From: Paenibacillus taichungensis
GTDB taxonomy: Bacteria; Bacillota; Bacilli; Paenibacillales; Paenibacillaceae
Assembly (NCBI RefSeq): GCF_003287275.1
Contig: NZ_QEVW01000006.1
Location: forward strand, 1-64,000
Length of the DNA stretch: 64,000 bases
Direction: 5' to 3'
In this document: positions 45,454 to 57,901 of the stretch, piece after piece
Numbering within the stretch: the stretch's first letter is position 1
Layout: each line of letters opens with the position of its first letter
Translations under genes and position numbers: made by a program
The notes under the pieces: generated by a model
Database searches by the model: none
Told to the model about the DNA's origin: nothing
The model's input: the letters and a program-made list of their open reading frames with translations, nothing else

Positions 45454-46800
45454 TTATGCCCAGGTCGGTTGTACTTTGAACAGCGGTACTTCTTCCCCGA
45501 CTTTTTCATTCGATGCTTTGACTGCATCCAGCTTAGGCTCTTCAACCGAAATACGATAAATATCGGCTCCAAGTCCGTTAAGCTTCTCAGCGAGATGTAC
45601 GTAGCCACGGTCGATGTGATGAACACCGCCCACTTCCGTTGTACCTTCAGCAACAAGACCCGCGATAATAAGTGCGGCACCCGCACGCAAATCGGTAGCT
45701 GTTACTTTGGCACCCTTCAGCTTGGCGTTACCCGTGATGATGGACGAACGTCCTTCAACTTTGATCTCCGCATTCATCAATTGGAATTCATCCACATGCA
45801 TGAAGCGATTTTCAAAAACAGTCTCTGTTACAACAGAGGTTCCTTCAGACGCAAGCAAGAGTGCCATCATCTGGGATTGCATATCGGTAGGGAAACCTGG
45901 GTATGGTAATGTTTTCACATCCACAGCCTTAAGCGGACGATCTGCAATGACACGAACGCCATTCTCGTCAGGATGAATGGTTACACCCATCTCTTCCAGC
46001 TTCGCAATAACAGAACCTAAGTGGTCTGAAATCGCACCTTCGATATACACATCACCACCGGAGATTGCAGCAGCAGCCATATAGGTACCTGCTTCAACCC
46101 GGTCAGGAATGACGGTATGCTTCACGCCAGACAGTTTCTCCACACCTTCGATGCGGATGACTCCTGTTCCGGCACCTCGTACTTTGGCACCCATTCCATT
46201 CAGGAAGTTGGCAAGATCCACAATCTCTGGTTCTTTTGCCGCGTTCTCCAGAACAGTTACGCCTTCAGCCAATGTTGCAGCCATCATAATATTTTGAGTG
46301 GCACCTACGGAAGCCACATCCAGATAAATTTTCGCGCCACGCAACCGTCCTTGGCTACGAGCTTCTATATAGCCTTGGCCCAAGCTGATCTCAGCGCCCA
46401 TGGCTTCAAAACCTTTCAAATGCTGATCAATAGGCCGTGTACCGATGGCACATCCACCAGGAAGCGAAATTCTTGTATGACCCATACGCGTCAACAATGG
46501 CCCCATGACCAGAAATGACGCCCGCATTTTACTTACCCATTCATACGGTGCCTCACAGGAAGTAAGTTTCTCCGCATTTACGGTAATCACTTCGTCCCGG
46601 TATGTAACACCCGCTCCTAGCGATTCCAACACCTTGTTAATCGTCATCACATCGTCTAGAGGAGGAGCGTCAATAATAACGCTTTGTCCTTCTTCCCCTA
46701 AGAGAGAGGCAGCGATGATCGGAAGAACAGAATTTTTAGCGCCGCTAACTTTGACACTTCCGGTCAACCTTTTGCCACCGCGGACGATAAATTTGCTCAT
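45454..46800 (-). CDS. murA: UDP-N-acetylglucosamine 1-carboxyvinyltransferase
   Basis: 448 residues from the second of two adjacent ATGs (46800; 46803 is the other), with GGAGGG upstream. MurA adds enolpyruvate from PEP to UDP-GlcNAc, the first committed step of peptidoglycan synthesis, and is the target of fosfomycin. The catalytic Cys117 is in [24 protein letters not shown] and the C-terminal [17 protein letters not shown] are family motifs. The order ywzB-murA-spoIID-spoIIQ-spoIIID-mbl matches Bacillus, which suggests the MurAA type. The ywmB gene normally before murA in Bacillus was not found. Confidence 0.96.
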   Translation of the reverse strand: MSKFIVRGGKRLTGSVKVSGAKNSVLPIIAASLLGEEGQSVIIDAPPLDDVMTINKVLESLGAGVTYRDEVITVNAEKLTSCEAPYEWVSKMRASFLVMGPLLTRMGHTRISLPGGCAIGTRPIDQHLKGFEAMGAEISLGQGYIEARSQGRLRGAKIYLDVASVGATQNIMMAATLAEGVTVLENAAKEPEIVDLANFLNGMGAKVRGAGTGVIRIEGVEKLSGVKHTVIPDRVEAGTYMAAAAISGGDVYIEGAISDHLGSVIAKLEEMGVTIHPDENGVRVIADRPLKAVDVKTLPYPGFPTDMQSQMMALLLASEGTSVVTETVFENRFMHVDEFQLMNAEIKVEGRSSIITGNAKLKGAKVTATDLRAGAALIIAGLVAEGTTEVGGVHHIDRGYVHLAEKLNGLGADIYRISVEEPKLDAVKASNEKVGEEVPLFKVQPTWA

Positions 46801-47320
46801 CATGGTTCCCTCCGCGCTTTTATTCCCTTTTCTTCATTCCGGAATACGTGAGCCCTTCTGCAATAGAAGAGACTGTTGCTGTGTGTGGAATTTCGACATA
46901 GCCTGGCAAATAATGCCCTTGATGTCTATTCAGAAAAGAATTGGTTTATAATCCATATCGATGATACCACGTGCGTTGCATGATGCCCTCCGACTTGTAA
47001 ATGTAATGCCTTACAGGCCAGCAAGCATCTGAACAGACAGAATGGGATGATTATTAGCCGGATTCAACCGGGTATCCCGTTTATAACCACAAAATAAGTG
47101 AACAATTGTGAATTCCCTAACTTCCATCATAACATTGTTGAATTGTACGATACAAGCATTTTTACATAAAACATCTCAAATTCATCCAATTCCACGTCAC
47201 ACTTTTTTCTTAATTCATTTGCCGACAACTCATACTCTAATTGTTAACACAATTAATCGATGTTATTCGACATTGAACTGCTTGAAGAACCTAACAGATG
47301 ATTAACCAACCATCTCAACA
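46801..47320. other. Intergenic region between ywzB and murA
   Basis: 520 bp without a gene I can support. One minus-strand frame carries a short protein-like tail ending about 20 bases before murA (LPGYVEIPHTATVSSIAEG), but it has no start or ribosome site. No terminator follows ywzB. In Bacillus this interval holds ywmB. Confidence 0.4.
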
Positions 47321-47578
47321 TTAAAACAAATGGCGCAACATTTGTGTCCATGACAAATAGTCAATGACAAAGCCTGAAACAGCATGCCCAAGTATAATGG
47401 CCAACAGTAAATGTAACAGTCTTCCCTGTGCTCCTCGTGGCTGCCTGATGATTAAATCCAGCTTGAGATTCTGCAATGCCCACCACGACAACGCTATACA
47501 TAAAAGAGAGACGATAATCGAAACTAAGCCATTCGTACTTAATGTCTGGTTCAACTGATTCGTCAGGTCAGTATCCAT
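47321..47578 (-). CDS. ywzB: DUF1146 family small membrane protein (YwzB)
   Basis: 85 residues from the ATG at 47578, about ten bases after GGAGG; an in-frame ATG at 47635 has no site. Two membrane helices (about 17-34 and 51-70) are separated by a basic loop that contains the DUF1146-like LDLIIRQPRGAQGRLLHLLL. The function is unknown. In Bacillus, ywzB sits between atpC and murAA, the same place as here. A good sigma-A promoter lies about 225 bases upstream, giving a long untranslated leader. Confidence 0.88.
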   Translation of the reverse strand: MDTDLTNQLNQTLSTNGLVSIIVSLLCIALSWWALQNLKLDLIIRQPRGAQGRLLHLLLAIILGHAVSGFVIDYLSWTQMLRHLF

Positions 47579-47802
47579 ATATTCATTACCTCCACATTTG
47601 TTGCAGCGATCAGCATAATTATGCCTGGCATCCATAACTTGTTAGAACACTGGAATGACTTGAACACAACGTACTGAGCCTACTGTCAGACTTACTCCTG
47701 CTATGCAGGAATCTGGATGCCCAATCACGGAGCAGCAACAATCTGGCTGTGAATGACTATGGAATTCATCAACGCAGCTTCCTGCATCTGCTGACTCTAT
47801 GG

Positions 47803-47832
47803 AATATAGGCTCTTTCATCATACATTGTCAA
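47803..47832 (-). promoter_or_regulatory. Sigma-A promoter for ywzB (and possibly murA)
   Basis: Minus-strand TTGACA, 18 bp, TATATT. The leader to ywzB is about 220 nt and includes a small hairpin TTCCTGC-ATA-GCAGGA. The rest of the gap 47833-48137 holds no gene. Confidence 0.6.
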
Positions 47833-48137
47833 TTACATTGATTTCCACTTCGATAATATTTTAAATTCAAAATGCCGGGATTTTGTGACTAAAACGACAT
47901 AAAAGAGCGTTATTTCGATATCGATCCTGTCATTTCCTCGGAAATAATTTGGATTTCCGTCGTTAAAAATGGTTCCAACAGTGATCATTATCGCCACGAC
48001 TTTAGTCCTACATTCTATTCAACTGCCTATAAACGGTGAATACAATTAACTTTATTTGCCGTTAAATCAAGTACTTCAACCGAAGATAATGTCCATACTT
48101 TTTACTGTAATTGGAAAAGATACCGCTCCAAAAACTC

Positions 48138-48169
48138 AAAAAAGCCTGGCAGACTAAGCCGCCAGGCTC
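48138..48169 (-). terminator. Terminator of the atp operon
   Basis: Minus-strand stem GAGCCTGGC/GCCAGGCTT with a ten-base loop and T6, 12 bp after the atpC stop. Confidence 0.92.
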
Positions 48170-48180
48170 CAATGAATGGT

Positions 48181-48585
48181 TTATTTGCCGTATACGTTGA
48201 TCCGGTTAACCGCTTTTTGCAGAGCAATCTCTGCCCGGCGGTGATCAAAATGGTCCTGATTGCTTTGGCTGCTGAGACGGCGTTCTGCCCGCTCTTTCGC
48301 TGCACGCGCACGGTCCACATCGATATTTTCCGGGAATTCGGCACTTTCTGCGAGCACAACAACCTTATCTTTACGGACTTCGATAAACCCGCCACCAATA
48401 GCGACGCGTTTGTTTTCTTTTCCGTTTTTGATATAGATCGGTGCGATCTGTAAAGGTGTAACCATAGGGATATGGCCTGGCAGAATGCCCAGCTCCCCTT
48501 CAATACCACGAGCCGTGATACTATCCACTTGTTCTGAATATACCAGACGCTCAGGTGTTACGATTTCCAACAAAAAGGTGCTCAA
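48181..48585 (-). CDS. atpC: F1Fo ATP synthase epsilon subunit
   Basis: About 134 residues from the TTG at 48585, seven bases after AGGAGG; an ATG at 48591 is too close to that site. The N-terminal beta-sandwich has LLEIVTPERLVYSEQVDSI and GELGILPGHIPMVTPL. The C-terminal two-helix hairpin (RARAAKERAERRL) is the regulatory, ATP-sensing part of the central stalk. It is the last gene of the operon, about 60 bp after atpD, and a strong terminator follows. Confidence 0.95.
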   Translation of the reverse strand: MSTFLLEIVTPERLVYSEQVDSITARGIEGELGILPGHIPMVTPLQIAPIYIKNGKENKRVAIGGGFIEVRKDKVVVLAESAEFPENIDVDRARAAKERAERRLSSQSNQDHFDHRRAEIALQKAVNRINVYGK

Positions 48586-48648
48586 TTCCATCCCTCCTGA
48601 AACTATCCGAAGGATAGCTCGCTTCATAAGGACAATCCTGGATTCAGA

Positions 48649-50067
<1,419 letters not shown>

Positions 50068-50148
50068 CTACAAGCCTGCTAGTTTTGCAGAAATAAAGTT
50101 CCGTTCTCTGTTATCTCTGCACTGCAAGCCTTCATTAATAAAAAACGG

Positions 50149-51021
50149 TTAGCCTTGTGCTGCGTTGGCACCTGCAACAATTTCCGTAATCTCCTGCGTA
50201 ATCGCCGCTTGACGAGCACGGTTATAGGTCAATGACAAGTCGTTGATGAGTTTCGATGCATTTTTGGTTGCATTACCCATCGCAGTCATTTTGGCACCCA
50301 ACTCACTCGCCTTACCATTCAGAAGTGCACCGTAGATCAGCGTTTCCGCATAACGCGGAAGCAGAACTTCCAGTACAGCTTCAGCTGAAGGCTCGTATTC
50401 GTAGCTTGCCGTCGGTCCTTCCGCAGCAGTTACCTCAGGTGTTTCCATCGGAAGAAGTTTTTCTACCGTAGGAATCTGGGTCAACGCATTCACAAAGCGG
50501 TTATAACAAATGTACAATTCATCAAATTTAGCCAGCTCAAATCCTTGAACAGCTTCGTGTGCGATGGATTTGATGTCTGCAAATGCTGGTGAATCGGATA
50601 GATCCGTTGTAGTGGATGCGATCGCAATTTCGCGCCGTCTGAAATAATCGCGTCCTTTACGCCCAATGACGAACAATTCGTAGTCATCCTGAGAGTTGTG
50701 TTTTTCTTTGAGTGTCAGATTGACCTGACGCAAAATATTTGCATTGTAACCACCCGCAAGACCACGGTCCGATGTAATGATTAGATAAGCTGTCTTTTTG
50801 ACCGGACGACTCTCCAGCATCGGATGTTGAATTCCCTGCGTGCTTGATGCAATACTAGCCACAACTTCTTTCAGTTTCTCCGAATAAGGACGAGCTGCTT
50901 CCGCTTTTTCCTGCGCTTTACGCAGTTTTGCAGCCGCAACCATCTCCATTGCTTTGGTGATCTGCTTGGTGCTTTGTACGCTTTTAATTTGCCGCTTTAT
51001 TTCGCGCATGCCTTTTGCCAT
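50149..51021 (-). CDS. atpG: F1Fo ATP synthase gamma subunit
   Basis: 290 residues from the ATG at 51021 (MAKGMREIKRQIKSVQ) with AAGGTGGTG upstream; an in-frame upstream start at 51054 would run into the hairpin array. The rotor coiled coil is formed by the N-terminal (QITKAMEMVAAAKLRKAQ) and C-terminal (YNRARQAAITQEITEIVAGA) helices. ITSDRGLAGGYNANI is a family signature. An unusual repeat array of 140 bp separates it from atpA, while other genes in the operon are more tightly spaced. Confidence 0.97.
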   Translation of the reverse strand: MAKGMREIKRQIKSVQSTKQITKAMEMVAAAKLRKAQEKAEAARPYSEKLKEVVASIASSTQGIQHPMLESRPVKKTAYLIITSDRGLAGGYNANILRQVNLTLKEKHNSQDDYELFVIGRKGRDYFRRREIAIASTTTDLSDSPAFADIKSIAHEAVQGFELAKFDELYICYNRFVNALTQIPTVEKLLPMETPEVTAAEGPTASYEYEPSAEAVLEVLLPRYAETLIYGALLNGKASELGAKMTAMGNATKNASKLINDLSLTYNRARQAAITQEITEIVAGANAAQG

Positions 51022-51037
51022 GATTTCACCACCTTCA

Positions 51038-51176
51038 AGTTTTGACGTAGTCAAAACTACTTCGTAAGCCCAAACTTAAACTTTGGTAGAGCCAAAGTTA
51101 CTTCGTAAGCATTCACTAGTTTTGACCAAGTCAAAACTACTTCGTAAGCATAATCTTACCTTTGGCGGAGCCAAAG
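51038..51176 (-). repeat. Alternating hairpin array between atpA and atpG
   Basis: Four short hairpins alternate in two types: AGTTTTGAC/GTCAAAACT (51038-51058 and 51118-51138) and AACTTTGG/CCAAAGTT (51079-51099, and a shorter version at 51160-51176). In the transcript, three are preceded by the same GCTTACGAAGTA box at about 40-base spacing. No T-runs follow, so they are not terminators. The array ends just before the atpG ribosome site. Confidence 0.88.
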
Positions 51177-51233
51177 TTACACATGCAGACATGCGGAATC
51201 GGTTAAACAACTCCGCAACTGCATATCATCTAT

Positions 51234-52754
<1,521 letters not shown>

Positions 52755-52764
52755 TCACCCCAAT

Positions 52765-53313
52765 CTACTGTACTCGTCTGTTAAAAGACTGCTCAAGACG
52801 TTCGAGCTTGCCAGCCAAGCTGCCGTCATAGATCGTATCGCCAATGGCGACTTTCAATCCGCCCAGCAGAGTCGGATCAACAAAATTCTCGATACGAATC
52901 TTTTTATTCACACGGCCACCGAATTCACGGGCAACCGCTTCTTTTTCTTCATCATTCAATGCATAAGTCGAGTAGACGCGCGCATCAGCTATGCCGAGCG
53001 ACTCGCCTTGGATCTTCAGATAATCATTCAGCAAAGCTTCCAGCAATTCAACGCGTCCGCGCTCAATCAACAGCAGAACCGTGCGAAGGACAGGCTCGGA
53101 CACCTTTCCATCAAGGCTTGAATGAAGGACATTCTGCTTTGCTTCGTCCGAGATGTTGGGAGATACGATGAATTTTTCGATATCAGCATCTCCGGTCAAT
53201 GCACTGACAACCACACGCAGTTCCTGTTCAACTTCAAGTACCTGCTGCTGCTGGAGAGCAACTTCGAACAATGCTTTCGCATAACGCTTGGCAACTATCG
53301 TATCGCGGCTCAT
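52765..53313 (-). CDS. atpH: F1Fo ATP synthase delta subunit
   Basis: 182 residues, the peripheral-stalk protein that joins F1 to subunit b. The N-terminal helical domain begins VAKRYAKALFEVALQ. The C-terminal signature is VARVNKKI-like RVNKKIRIENFVDPTLLGGL followed by GDTIYDGSLAGKLERL. Its start overlaps the atpF stop by 4 bp, so translation is coupled. Confidence 0.96.
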   Translation of the reverse strand: MSRDTIVAKRYAKALFEVALQQQQVLEVEQELRVVVSALTGDADIEKFIVSPNISDEAKQNVLHSSLDGKVSEPVLRTVLLLIERGRVELLEALLNDYLKIQGESLGIADARVYSTYALNDEEKEAVAREFGGRVNKKIRIENFVDPTLLGGLKVAIGDTIYDGSLAGKLERLEQSFNRRVQ

Positions 53314-53798
53314 TGTCGGCCTCCTACCTCATTGAGGTATTGGTTCACAAGTTCCTCTTGTGCAGGACCGTTCTCAACTTCTTTTTTGATCAATTTGGAA
53401 GCGATTTGAACGGAAGCTGTACCCAGTTCGCTGCGAAGCGCTGCGACCGCTTTGTTCTTCTCACTCTCAATCTCACGTACAGCATCGTCTTTGAGACGAT
53501 TAGCTTCTGCTTTCGCATCAGCCAAGATCGATTCGGCTTGTTTACCGCCCGTTTGTTTGGACTGTTCAATGATGTCGTAAGCATCTTTGCGCGCTTGCTC
53601 CAGAGCTTGTTTTTGTTCCTCCACATAGGCAATGGCCTGTTCCCGAGTCTGAGCAGCCTCATTCATCTGCGTCATCACGAGTTCACGACGTTTTTCCATT
53701 ATGGAGAACAAAGGCCCAAAAGCATAACGGCTAAGCAGCCAATATAAAATTGCAAATGCAATAATCGCAAGAAGCGTATTTTCCCATACGAAACTCAA
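53310..53798 (-). CDS. atpF: F1Fo ATP synthase b subunit
   Basis: 162 residues from the TTG at 53798, eight bases after AAGGAG; an in-frame ATG at 53837 has no site and would add 13 residues of poor conservation. One membrane helix (about 5-24, NTLLAIIAFAILYWLLSRYA) is followed by a long charged coiled coil (about 35-160) typical of the peripheral stalk dimer. It overlaps atpH by 4 bp. Confidence 0.95.
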   Translation of the reverse strand: MSFVWENTLLAIIAFAILYWLLSRYAFGPLFSIMEKRRELVMTQMNEAAQTREQAIAYVEEQKQALEQARKDAYDIIEQSKQTGGKQAESILADAKAEANRLKDDAVREIESEKNKAVAALRSELGTASVQIASKLIKKEVENGPAQEELVNQYLNEVGGRQ

Positions 53799-53912
53799 TC
53801 TGTTCACTCCTTCCTGGAGGTATCCTTGAAACGTCATCCGTTAGAACGGACATTACCTAAAAAGAAGGCGCGGATGGCTATGGCCTTCCCCGCCAAACCT
53901 GTATCGATTTAA

Positions 53913-54158
<246 letters not shown>

Positions 54159-54215
54159 TTAAATCGAATTTTTTATTGTTCAGCCTGGTGAAGAAATCTT
54201 CGTAGGGCTTGAAAC

Positions 54216-55034
54216 TTAATGTTCGTCATGCGTCTCGATGCTTTGTGAAATGTACACCATCATCAAGATTACAAAAACAAATGCCTGGATTGCGCCGATA
54301 AAGATACTAAAGCCCTGCCACACCATAAGCAACGGAATCGCTGCAATGGCGCCAAACACTTTGAACGTGGTCAGCTTCAGGATCGTTGTAATCAGTACCT
54401 CGCCCGCGAAAATATTCGCGAACAAACGCATTCCGTGTGTCAGCAGCTTGGATGCCGTCTCTATCAGGTTGATCGGCAAGAACAAGGCGAACGGTTTAAG
54501 ATAATGCTGGAGATATCCTCTTGTGTTACGGAACAATCCGAGTCCATGAGATACCAGGAATGCTACGAGTGCCAGTCCCATCGTTACAGACAAGTCGGCT
54601 GTCGGTGATTTCCACCAAGCCAGTTCAACGTGTGGATGTGCTTCAGGGTCCTTGGCATGCGCTTCGTTAAACGCATCAACAGCAGTGACAATCGGTTGAT
54701 TGAATACCTGCGCCTGACTAACCTCCGTAACTTCAGTAACCGCCTGAAACGGAAGACCTAGCATATTACCTACAAAAATGAACATAATCATGGAAAGAGC
54801 GAGAGAGATAAAATGTTTCCCTTTCTTCATATCCATCGTGCTGGAAATCAGATTGCGGACGAATTCTACTGCCCACTCCATAAAATTTTGCAGCTTGCCG
54901 GGATTTTCAACGGATAATCTACGTGTTGCCAGTACAGCAAAAATGAAAACAAGTGCACCTGTAACAACCAGCATCAACAGAACCGATAGATCCAGTCGAA
55001 ATCCGCCAAGCATAATAATTGGAGCTTCATGCAT
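54216..55034 (-). CDS. atpB: F1Fo ATP synthase a subunit
   Basis: 272 residues from the ATG at 55034 (AAGGGGTGAG upstream); an in-frame upstream ATG at 55073 is unlikely. Several membrane helices. The essential stator Arg is in LTHGMRLFANIFAGEVL, and a conserved IQAFVFVILMMVYI closes the protein. It forms the proton half-channels against the c-ring. atpI ends about 45 bp upstream. Confidence 0.97.
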   Translation of the reverse strand: MHEAPIIMLGGFRLDLSVLLMLVVTGALVFIFAVLATRRLSVENPGKLQNFMEWAVEFVRNLISSTMDMKKGKHFISLALSMIMFIFVGNMLGLPFQAVTEVTEVSQAQVFNQPIVTAVDAFNEAHAKDPEAHPHVELAWWKSPTADLSVTMGLALVAFLVSHGLGLFRNTRGYLQHYLKPFALFLPINLIETASKLLTHGMRLFANIFAGEVLITTILKLTTFKVFGAIAAIPLLMVWQGFSIFIGAIQAFVFVILMMVYISQSIETHDEH

Positions 55035-55079
55035 ATTTTTCTCACCCCTTTCTCGACTTGAAAGCTGCAGCACCTAACA

Positions 55080-55457
55080 TCATTCTGCTCTGCGGGAATA
55101 GACGATCCCTATAATCAGTAAGGAAAATTGTGCAATGACCAGACCGCCTGCAACCGCATATGTATTGAAGTACTGCGGAAAGCGCATCGATATGAAGATA
55201 CCGAGCACTGCGAGTGCCGCTCTTGTCAAAAATCCCAGGTTCACACGCTTCAAGTTACCTTCTGCCGCATCATCAGACATTTTCCTTACTTTGAAGCCCA
55301 GGTAAAATGCATTGATCCAGCTAATTCCTGTACCCAGGGCCAGTCCCAAAGCAATTGTCTCCACACGTGGCATAAAGGCCGCTGCGAGAAAACAAATCAT
55401 AAGAAAGTACATGATGAAAACAGTCATCATTCTGCGGTATCTGGTTAGTTCACTCAT
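55080..55457 (-). CDS. atpI: ATP synthase subunit I
   Basis: 125 residues from the ATG at 55457; a GTG directly before it is an alternative. Four membrane helices (MTVFIMYFLMICFLAAAF, ALGLALGTGISWINAFYLG and two near the C-terminus). AtpI-type proteins help c-ring assembly or magnesium handling in other bacteria. It overlaps atpZ by 8 bp and precedes atpB, the usual operon position. Confidence 0.9.
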   Translation of the reverse strand: MSELTRYRRMMTVFIMYFLMICFLAAAFMPRVETIALGLALGTGISWINAFYLGFKVRKMSDDAAEGNLKRVNLGFLTRAALAVLGIFISMRFPQYFNTYAVAGGLVIAQFSLLIIGIVYSRRAE

Positions 55458-55704
55458 CACTTTCCCCCATGAATTTTTTCGCGATAAAGTAGATGCTTAC
55501 GCCGCCTGCTGCCAAAAAAAAGAGAACGCTTACGGCGATCCATATTCCGCTACCCCCGATGGTCTTGTCCAACCAGGAGCCGACGTAATATCCGGCAACA
55601 GCGAGAATGGCAATCTCGATTCCAAAAGCTGTCACGAGCCCCATTGCTTTCCACACATTATCATCATGGTTACGGGATGAATTTGGTTTGTTCGAATCGG
55701 CCAT
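55450..55704 (-). CDS. atpZ: AtpZ/AtpI family small membrane protein
   Basis: 84 residues from the ATG at 55704; an in-frame upstream ATG at 55716 is possible. Two membrane helices: AMGLVTAFGIEIAILAVAGY at about 20-39 and a second at about 52-72. The spacer GSWLDKTIGGSG matches the AtpZ family, thought to act with AtpI in c-ring assembly or magnesium transport. It is the first gene of the atp operon, 30 bp after a consensus-like promoter. Confidence 0.87.
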   Translation of the reverse strand: MADSNKPNSSRNHDDNVWKAMGLVTAFGIEIAILAVAGYYVGSWLDKTIGGSGIWIAVSVLFFLAAGGVSIYFIAKKFMGESDE

Positions 55705-55733
55705 TTTCCACGCCACCCTTGCAATCCCAGTTA

Positions 55734-55763
55734 ATTTTACTGAATGATGAGAGCCTTTGTCAA
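55734..55763 (-). promoter_or_regulatory. Sigma-A promoter of the atp operon
   Basis: Minus-strand TTGACA, 18 bp, TAAAAT, about 30 bp upstream of the first gene, giving a very short leader. Confidence 0.75.
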
Positions 55764-55839
55764 TTGAATGATTTTAGCGTTTTAAAGGGGAAAACGACGG
55801 GATTACAGGCCATTAGAGCCCATAAACCCGCGTAAACCG

Positions 55840-55854
55840 TACAGTTTAACTGTA
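55840..55854. promoter_or_regulatory. 15-bp palindrome upstream of the atp promoter
   Basis: TACAGTTTAACTGTA is symmetric except at its centre. It lies about 77 bp upstream of the -35 and 36 bp after the wecB stop, and no T-run follows. It could be an operator or part of a weak terminator structure. Confidence 0.35.
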
Positions 55855-55890
55855 TGCTGTACCCTTTATTAATCCATCAGAAAAAATGAA

Positions 55891-57048
55891 TTATTTTTTG
55901 AATTTTCTGTGAAATGATTCCGGACGTTCACTATTCACACCAAAATGATGCAAAATCGCATTGACAATTCTTTCCGAAGCATGTCCATCACCATACGGAT
56001 TGGCAGCCTGACTCATGCTTGCATACAGTGTTTCGTCTGTAAGCAGAGCTTTGGTCCGCTCATATACACGTTCCTCATCGGTACCCACCAGCTCCAGTGT
56101 TCCAGCCTCAATTCCTTCCGGGCGCTCCGTTGTATCCCGAAGGACAAGAACAGGCACACCAAACGAAGGCGCTTCTTCCTGCAAACCGCCTGAATCTGTC
56201 AAAATCAAGTGAGTATGCGGGTAAAAGTTATGCAAATCCACCACGTCTAGTGGATCAATAAGTTGAATACGGGGGTGATTCCCCAAAATCGCGTGAGCCG
56301 GCTCCTTCACAGCAGGACTTAGATGCACCGGATACACGATGGCAATATCCTCAAACTCGTCGGCAATCCGTTTGACGGCCTGGAAAATGTTACGGTGAGG
56401 CTCGCCTTGGGATTCACGGCGGTGAGCTGTCATCAGCACAAGACGCTTGCCCTGTGCCCAATCTAGTACCGGATGTGTGTAATCCTGCCGTACTGTATAT
56501 TGAAACACATCTGTTACCGTGTTGCCTGTGACATACGTACTAGACTCCGATTTATTTTCTTTGGCAAGATTGGAAGCAGACCAGTCCGTAGGCGCAAAAT
56601 GCAAGTCAGCAAGCACTCCGGTTAACTGACGATTCATTTCTTCCGGGTATGGAGAGAGCTTGTTCCATGTGCGAAGACCTGCTTCCACATGCCCCACCTG
56701 GATCTGCTGCAGGAACGCAGCATAGCTGGCTACAAACGTTGTCAGCGTATCACCGTGAACCAACACGATATCCGGCTTTGCTTCACGCAAAACCGGCTCC
56801 AGACCTCCCAGCACACGAATCGTAATTTCATTCAGCGTCTGGCGATCTTTCATTACATCCAGATCGTAGTCTGGATGTATATTGAATACTTCAAGAACCT
56901 GATCCAGCATCTGACGATGCTGTGCAGTAACGCATACGATCGATTCAATAGATTCGGGATGTTTCTGCAGTTCCAAAATAAGCGGAGCCATCTTGATGGC
57001 TTCCGGGCGCACCCCGAATATCGTCATGACTTTAATTTTCTTGGACAT
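55891..57048 (-). CDS. wecB: UDP-N-acetylglucosamine 2-epimerase (non-hydrolysing)
   Basis: 385 residues, the MnaA/WecB type. It converts UDP-GlcNAc to UDP-ManNAc. FGVRPEAIKMAPL at the N-terminus, VHGDTLTTF, VGHVEAGLRTW, MTAHRRES and the UDP-binding DSGGLQEEAPSFG plus RDTTERPE are intact. UDP-ManNAc is the donor for TagA encoded 24 kb downstream, so this gene links the ATP/upp region to the wall-polymer genes. It lies between upp and the atp operon, as mnaA does in Bacillus. Confidence 0.96.
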   Translation of the reverse strand: MSKKIKVMTIFGVRPEAIKMAPLILELQKHPESIESIVCVTAQHRQMLDQVLEVFNIHPDYDLDVMKDRQTLNEITIRVLGGLEPVLREAKPDIVLVHGDTLTTFVASYAAFLQQIQVGHVEAGLRTWNKLSPYPEEMNRQLTGVLADLHFAPTDWSASNLAKENKSESSTYVTGNTVTDVFQYTVRQDYTHPVLDWAQGKRLVLMTAHRRESQGEPHRNIFQAVKRIADEFEDIAIVYPVHLSPAVKEPAHAILGNHPRIQLIDPLDVVDLHNFYPHTHLILTDSGGLQEEAPSFGVPVLVLRDTTERPEGIEAGTLELVGTDEERVYERTKALLTDETLYASMSQAANPYGDGHASERIVNAILHHFGVNSERPESFHRKFKK

Positions 57049-57077
57049 TGAAGCAAAGCCCCTTTTCTATAAGTTCA

Positions 57078-57246
57078 TGTTCAAAAAGTCCGGTTTTCAG
57101 TATCAAGAATATGGAATGAAGGTAGAAATGGAGTAGCGGAGCGCAGGGAAAACTACGTGAGCAACAGACATTTCGGCTGAATTTCATATTCGATATCGAT
57201 GATGCCCTTGGGCATCCTTCGTAATCAAAATTGGACTTTTTGAACA
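57078..57246. repeat. MITE-like element with 13-bp perfect terminal inverted repeats
   Basis: The ends GTTCAAAAAGTCC and GGACTTTTTGAAC are perfect inverted repeats. The similarity continues inward (TTTT, then CAGTATCAAG against GATTACGAAG in complement). Inside are a GATGCCC-TT-GGGCATC hairpin and a GAATATG...CATATTC pair. About 169 bp, no ORF. It sits between upp and wecB. Confidence 0.85.
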
Positions 57247-57271
57247 ACCTCTTACAAAGCATGCGATATGC

Positions 57272-57901
57272 TTATTTAGTGCCGTATAGACGGTCTCCTG
57301 CATCTCCCAGTCCGGGAACGATATAGCCGTGATCATCCAGACGATCGTCCAGCGCAGCAACGTAGATGTCTACATCCGGATGCGCATCCTGAACAGCTTT
57401 TACTCCTTCAGGAGCTGCCACCAGGTTCATCATTTTGATTTGCGTGCAGCCGCGTTTTTTGAGCACGTCAATGGCAGCAATGGCCGAACCGCCAGTTGCC
57501 AGCATCGGGTCGATGACAATCAACTGACGCTCTGTAACGTCTGTAGGCAGCTTGGTGTAGTACTCAACAGGTTGCAGGGTTTCCGGGTCACGGAACAAAC
57601 CTACATGTCCTACTTTTGCCGCTGGCAGCAATTTAACAACGCCATCCAGCATCCCAAGGCCCGCACGCAAAATCGGAACCAGCCCAAGCATGCGTCCAGA
57701 AATTACTTTTCCTTGTGTTTCAGCTACTGGTGTCTGTACATCAATAGTCTCCAGCTCAACATCTCTTGTAATCTCATAAGCCATCAGTGTTGCCACTTCA
57801 TCCACCAATTCACGAAAATCTTTCGTATTCGTACGCATGTCGCGTATAAACGTCAGTTTGTGTTGAATCAAAGGGTGATCACATATTACTAATTTTCCCA
57901 T
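57272..57901 (-). CDS. upp: Uracil phosphoribosyltransferase
   Basis: 209 residues, the normal length. Upp salvages uracil to UMP using PRPP. The N-terminus [20 protein letters not shown], the middle [10 protein letters not shown], the PRPP loop [16 protein letters not shown] and the C-terminal [18 protein letters not shown] are all typical. glyA upstream and wecB downstream follow the Bacillus order. Confidence 0.98.
   Translation of the reverse strand: MGKLVICDHPLIQHKLTFIRDMRTNTKDFRELVDEVATLMAYEITRDVELETIDVQTPVAETQGKVISGRMLGLVPILRAGLGMLDGVVKLLPAAKVGHVGLFRDPETLQPVEYYTKLPTDVTERQLIVIDPMLATGGSAIAAIDVLKKRGCTQIKMMNLVAAPEGVKAVQDAHPDVDIYVAALDDRLDDHGYIVPGLGDAGDRLYGTK

Noticed and set aside
46810..46930. 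Protein-like minus-strand tail ending just before murA (possible ywmB remnant)
   Set aside because: No start codon with a ribosome site and a stop shortly upstream; similarity to YwmB could not be shown by eye.
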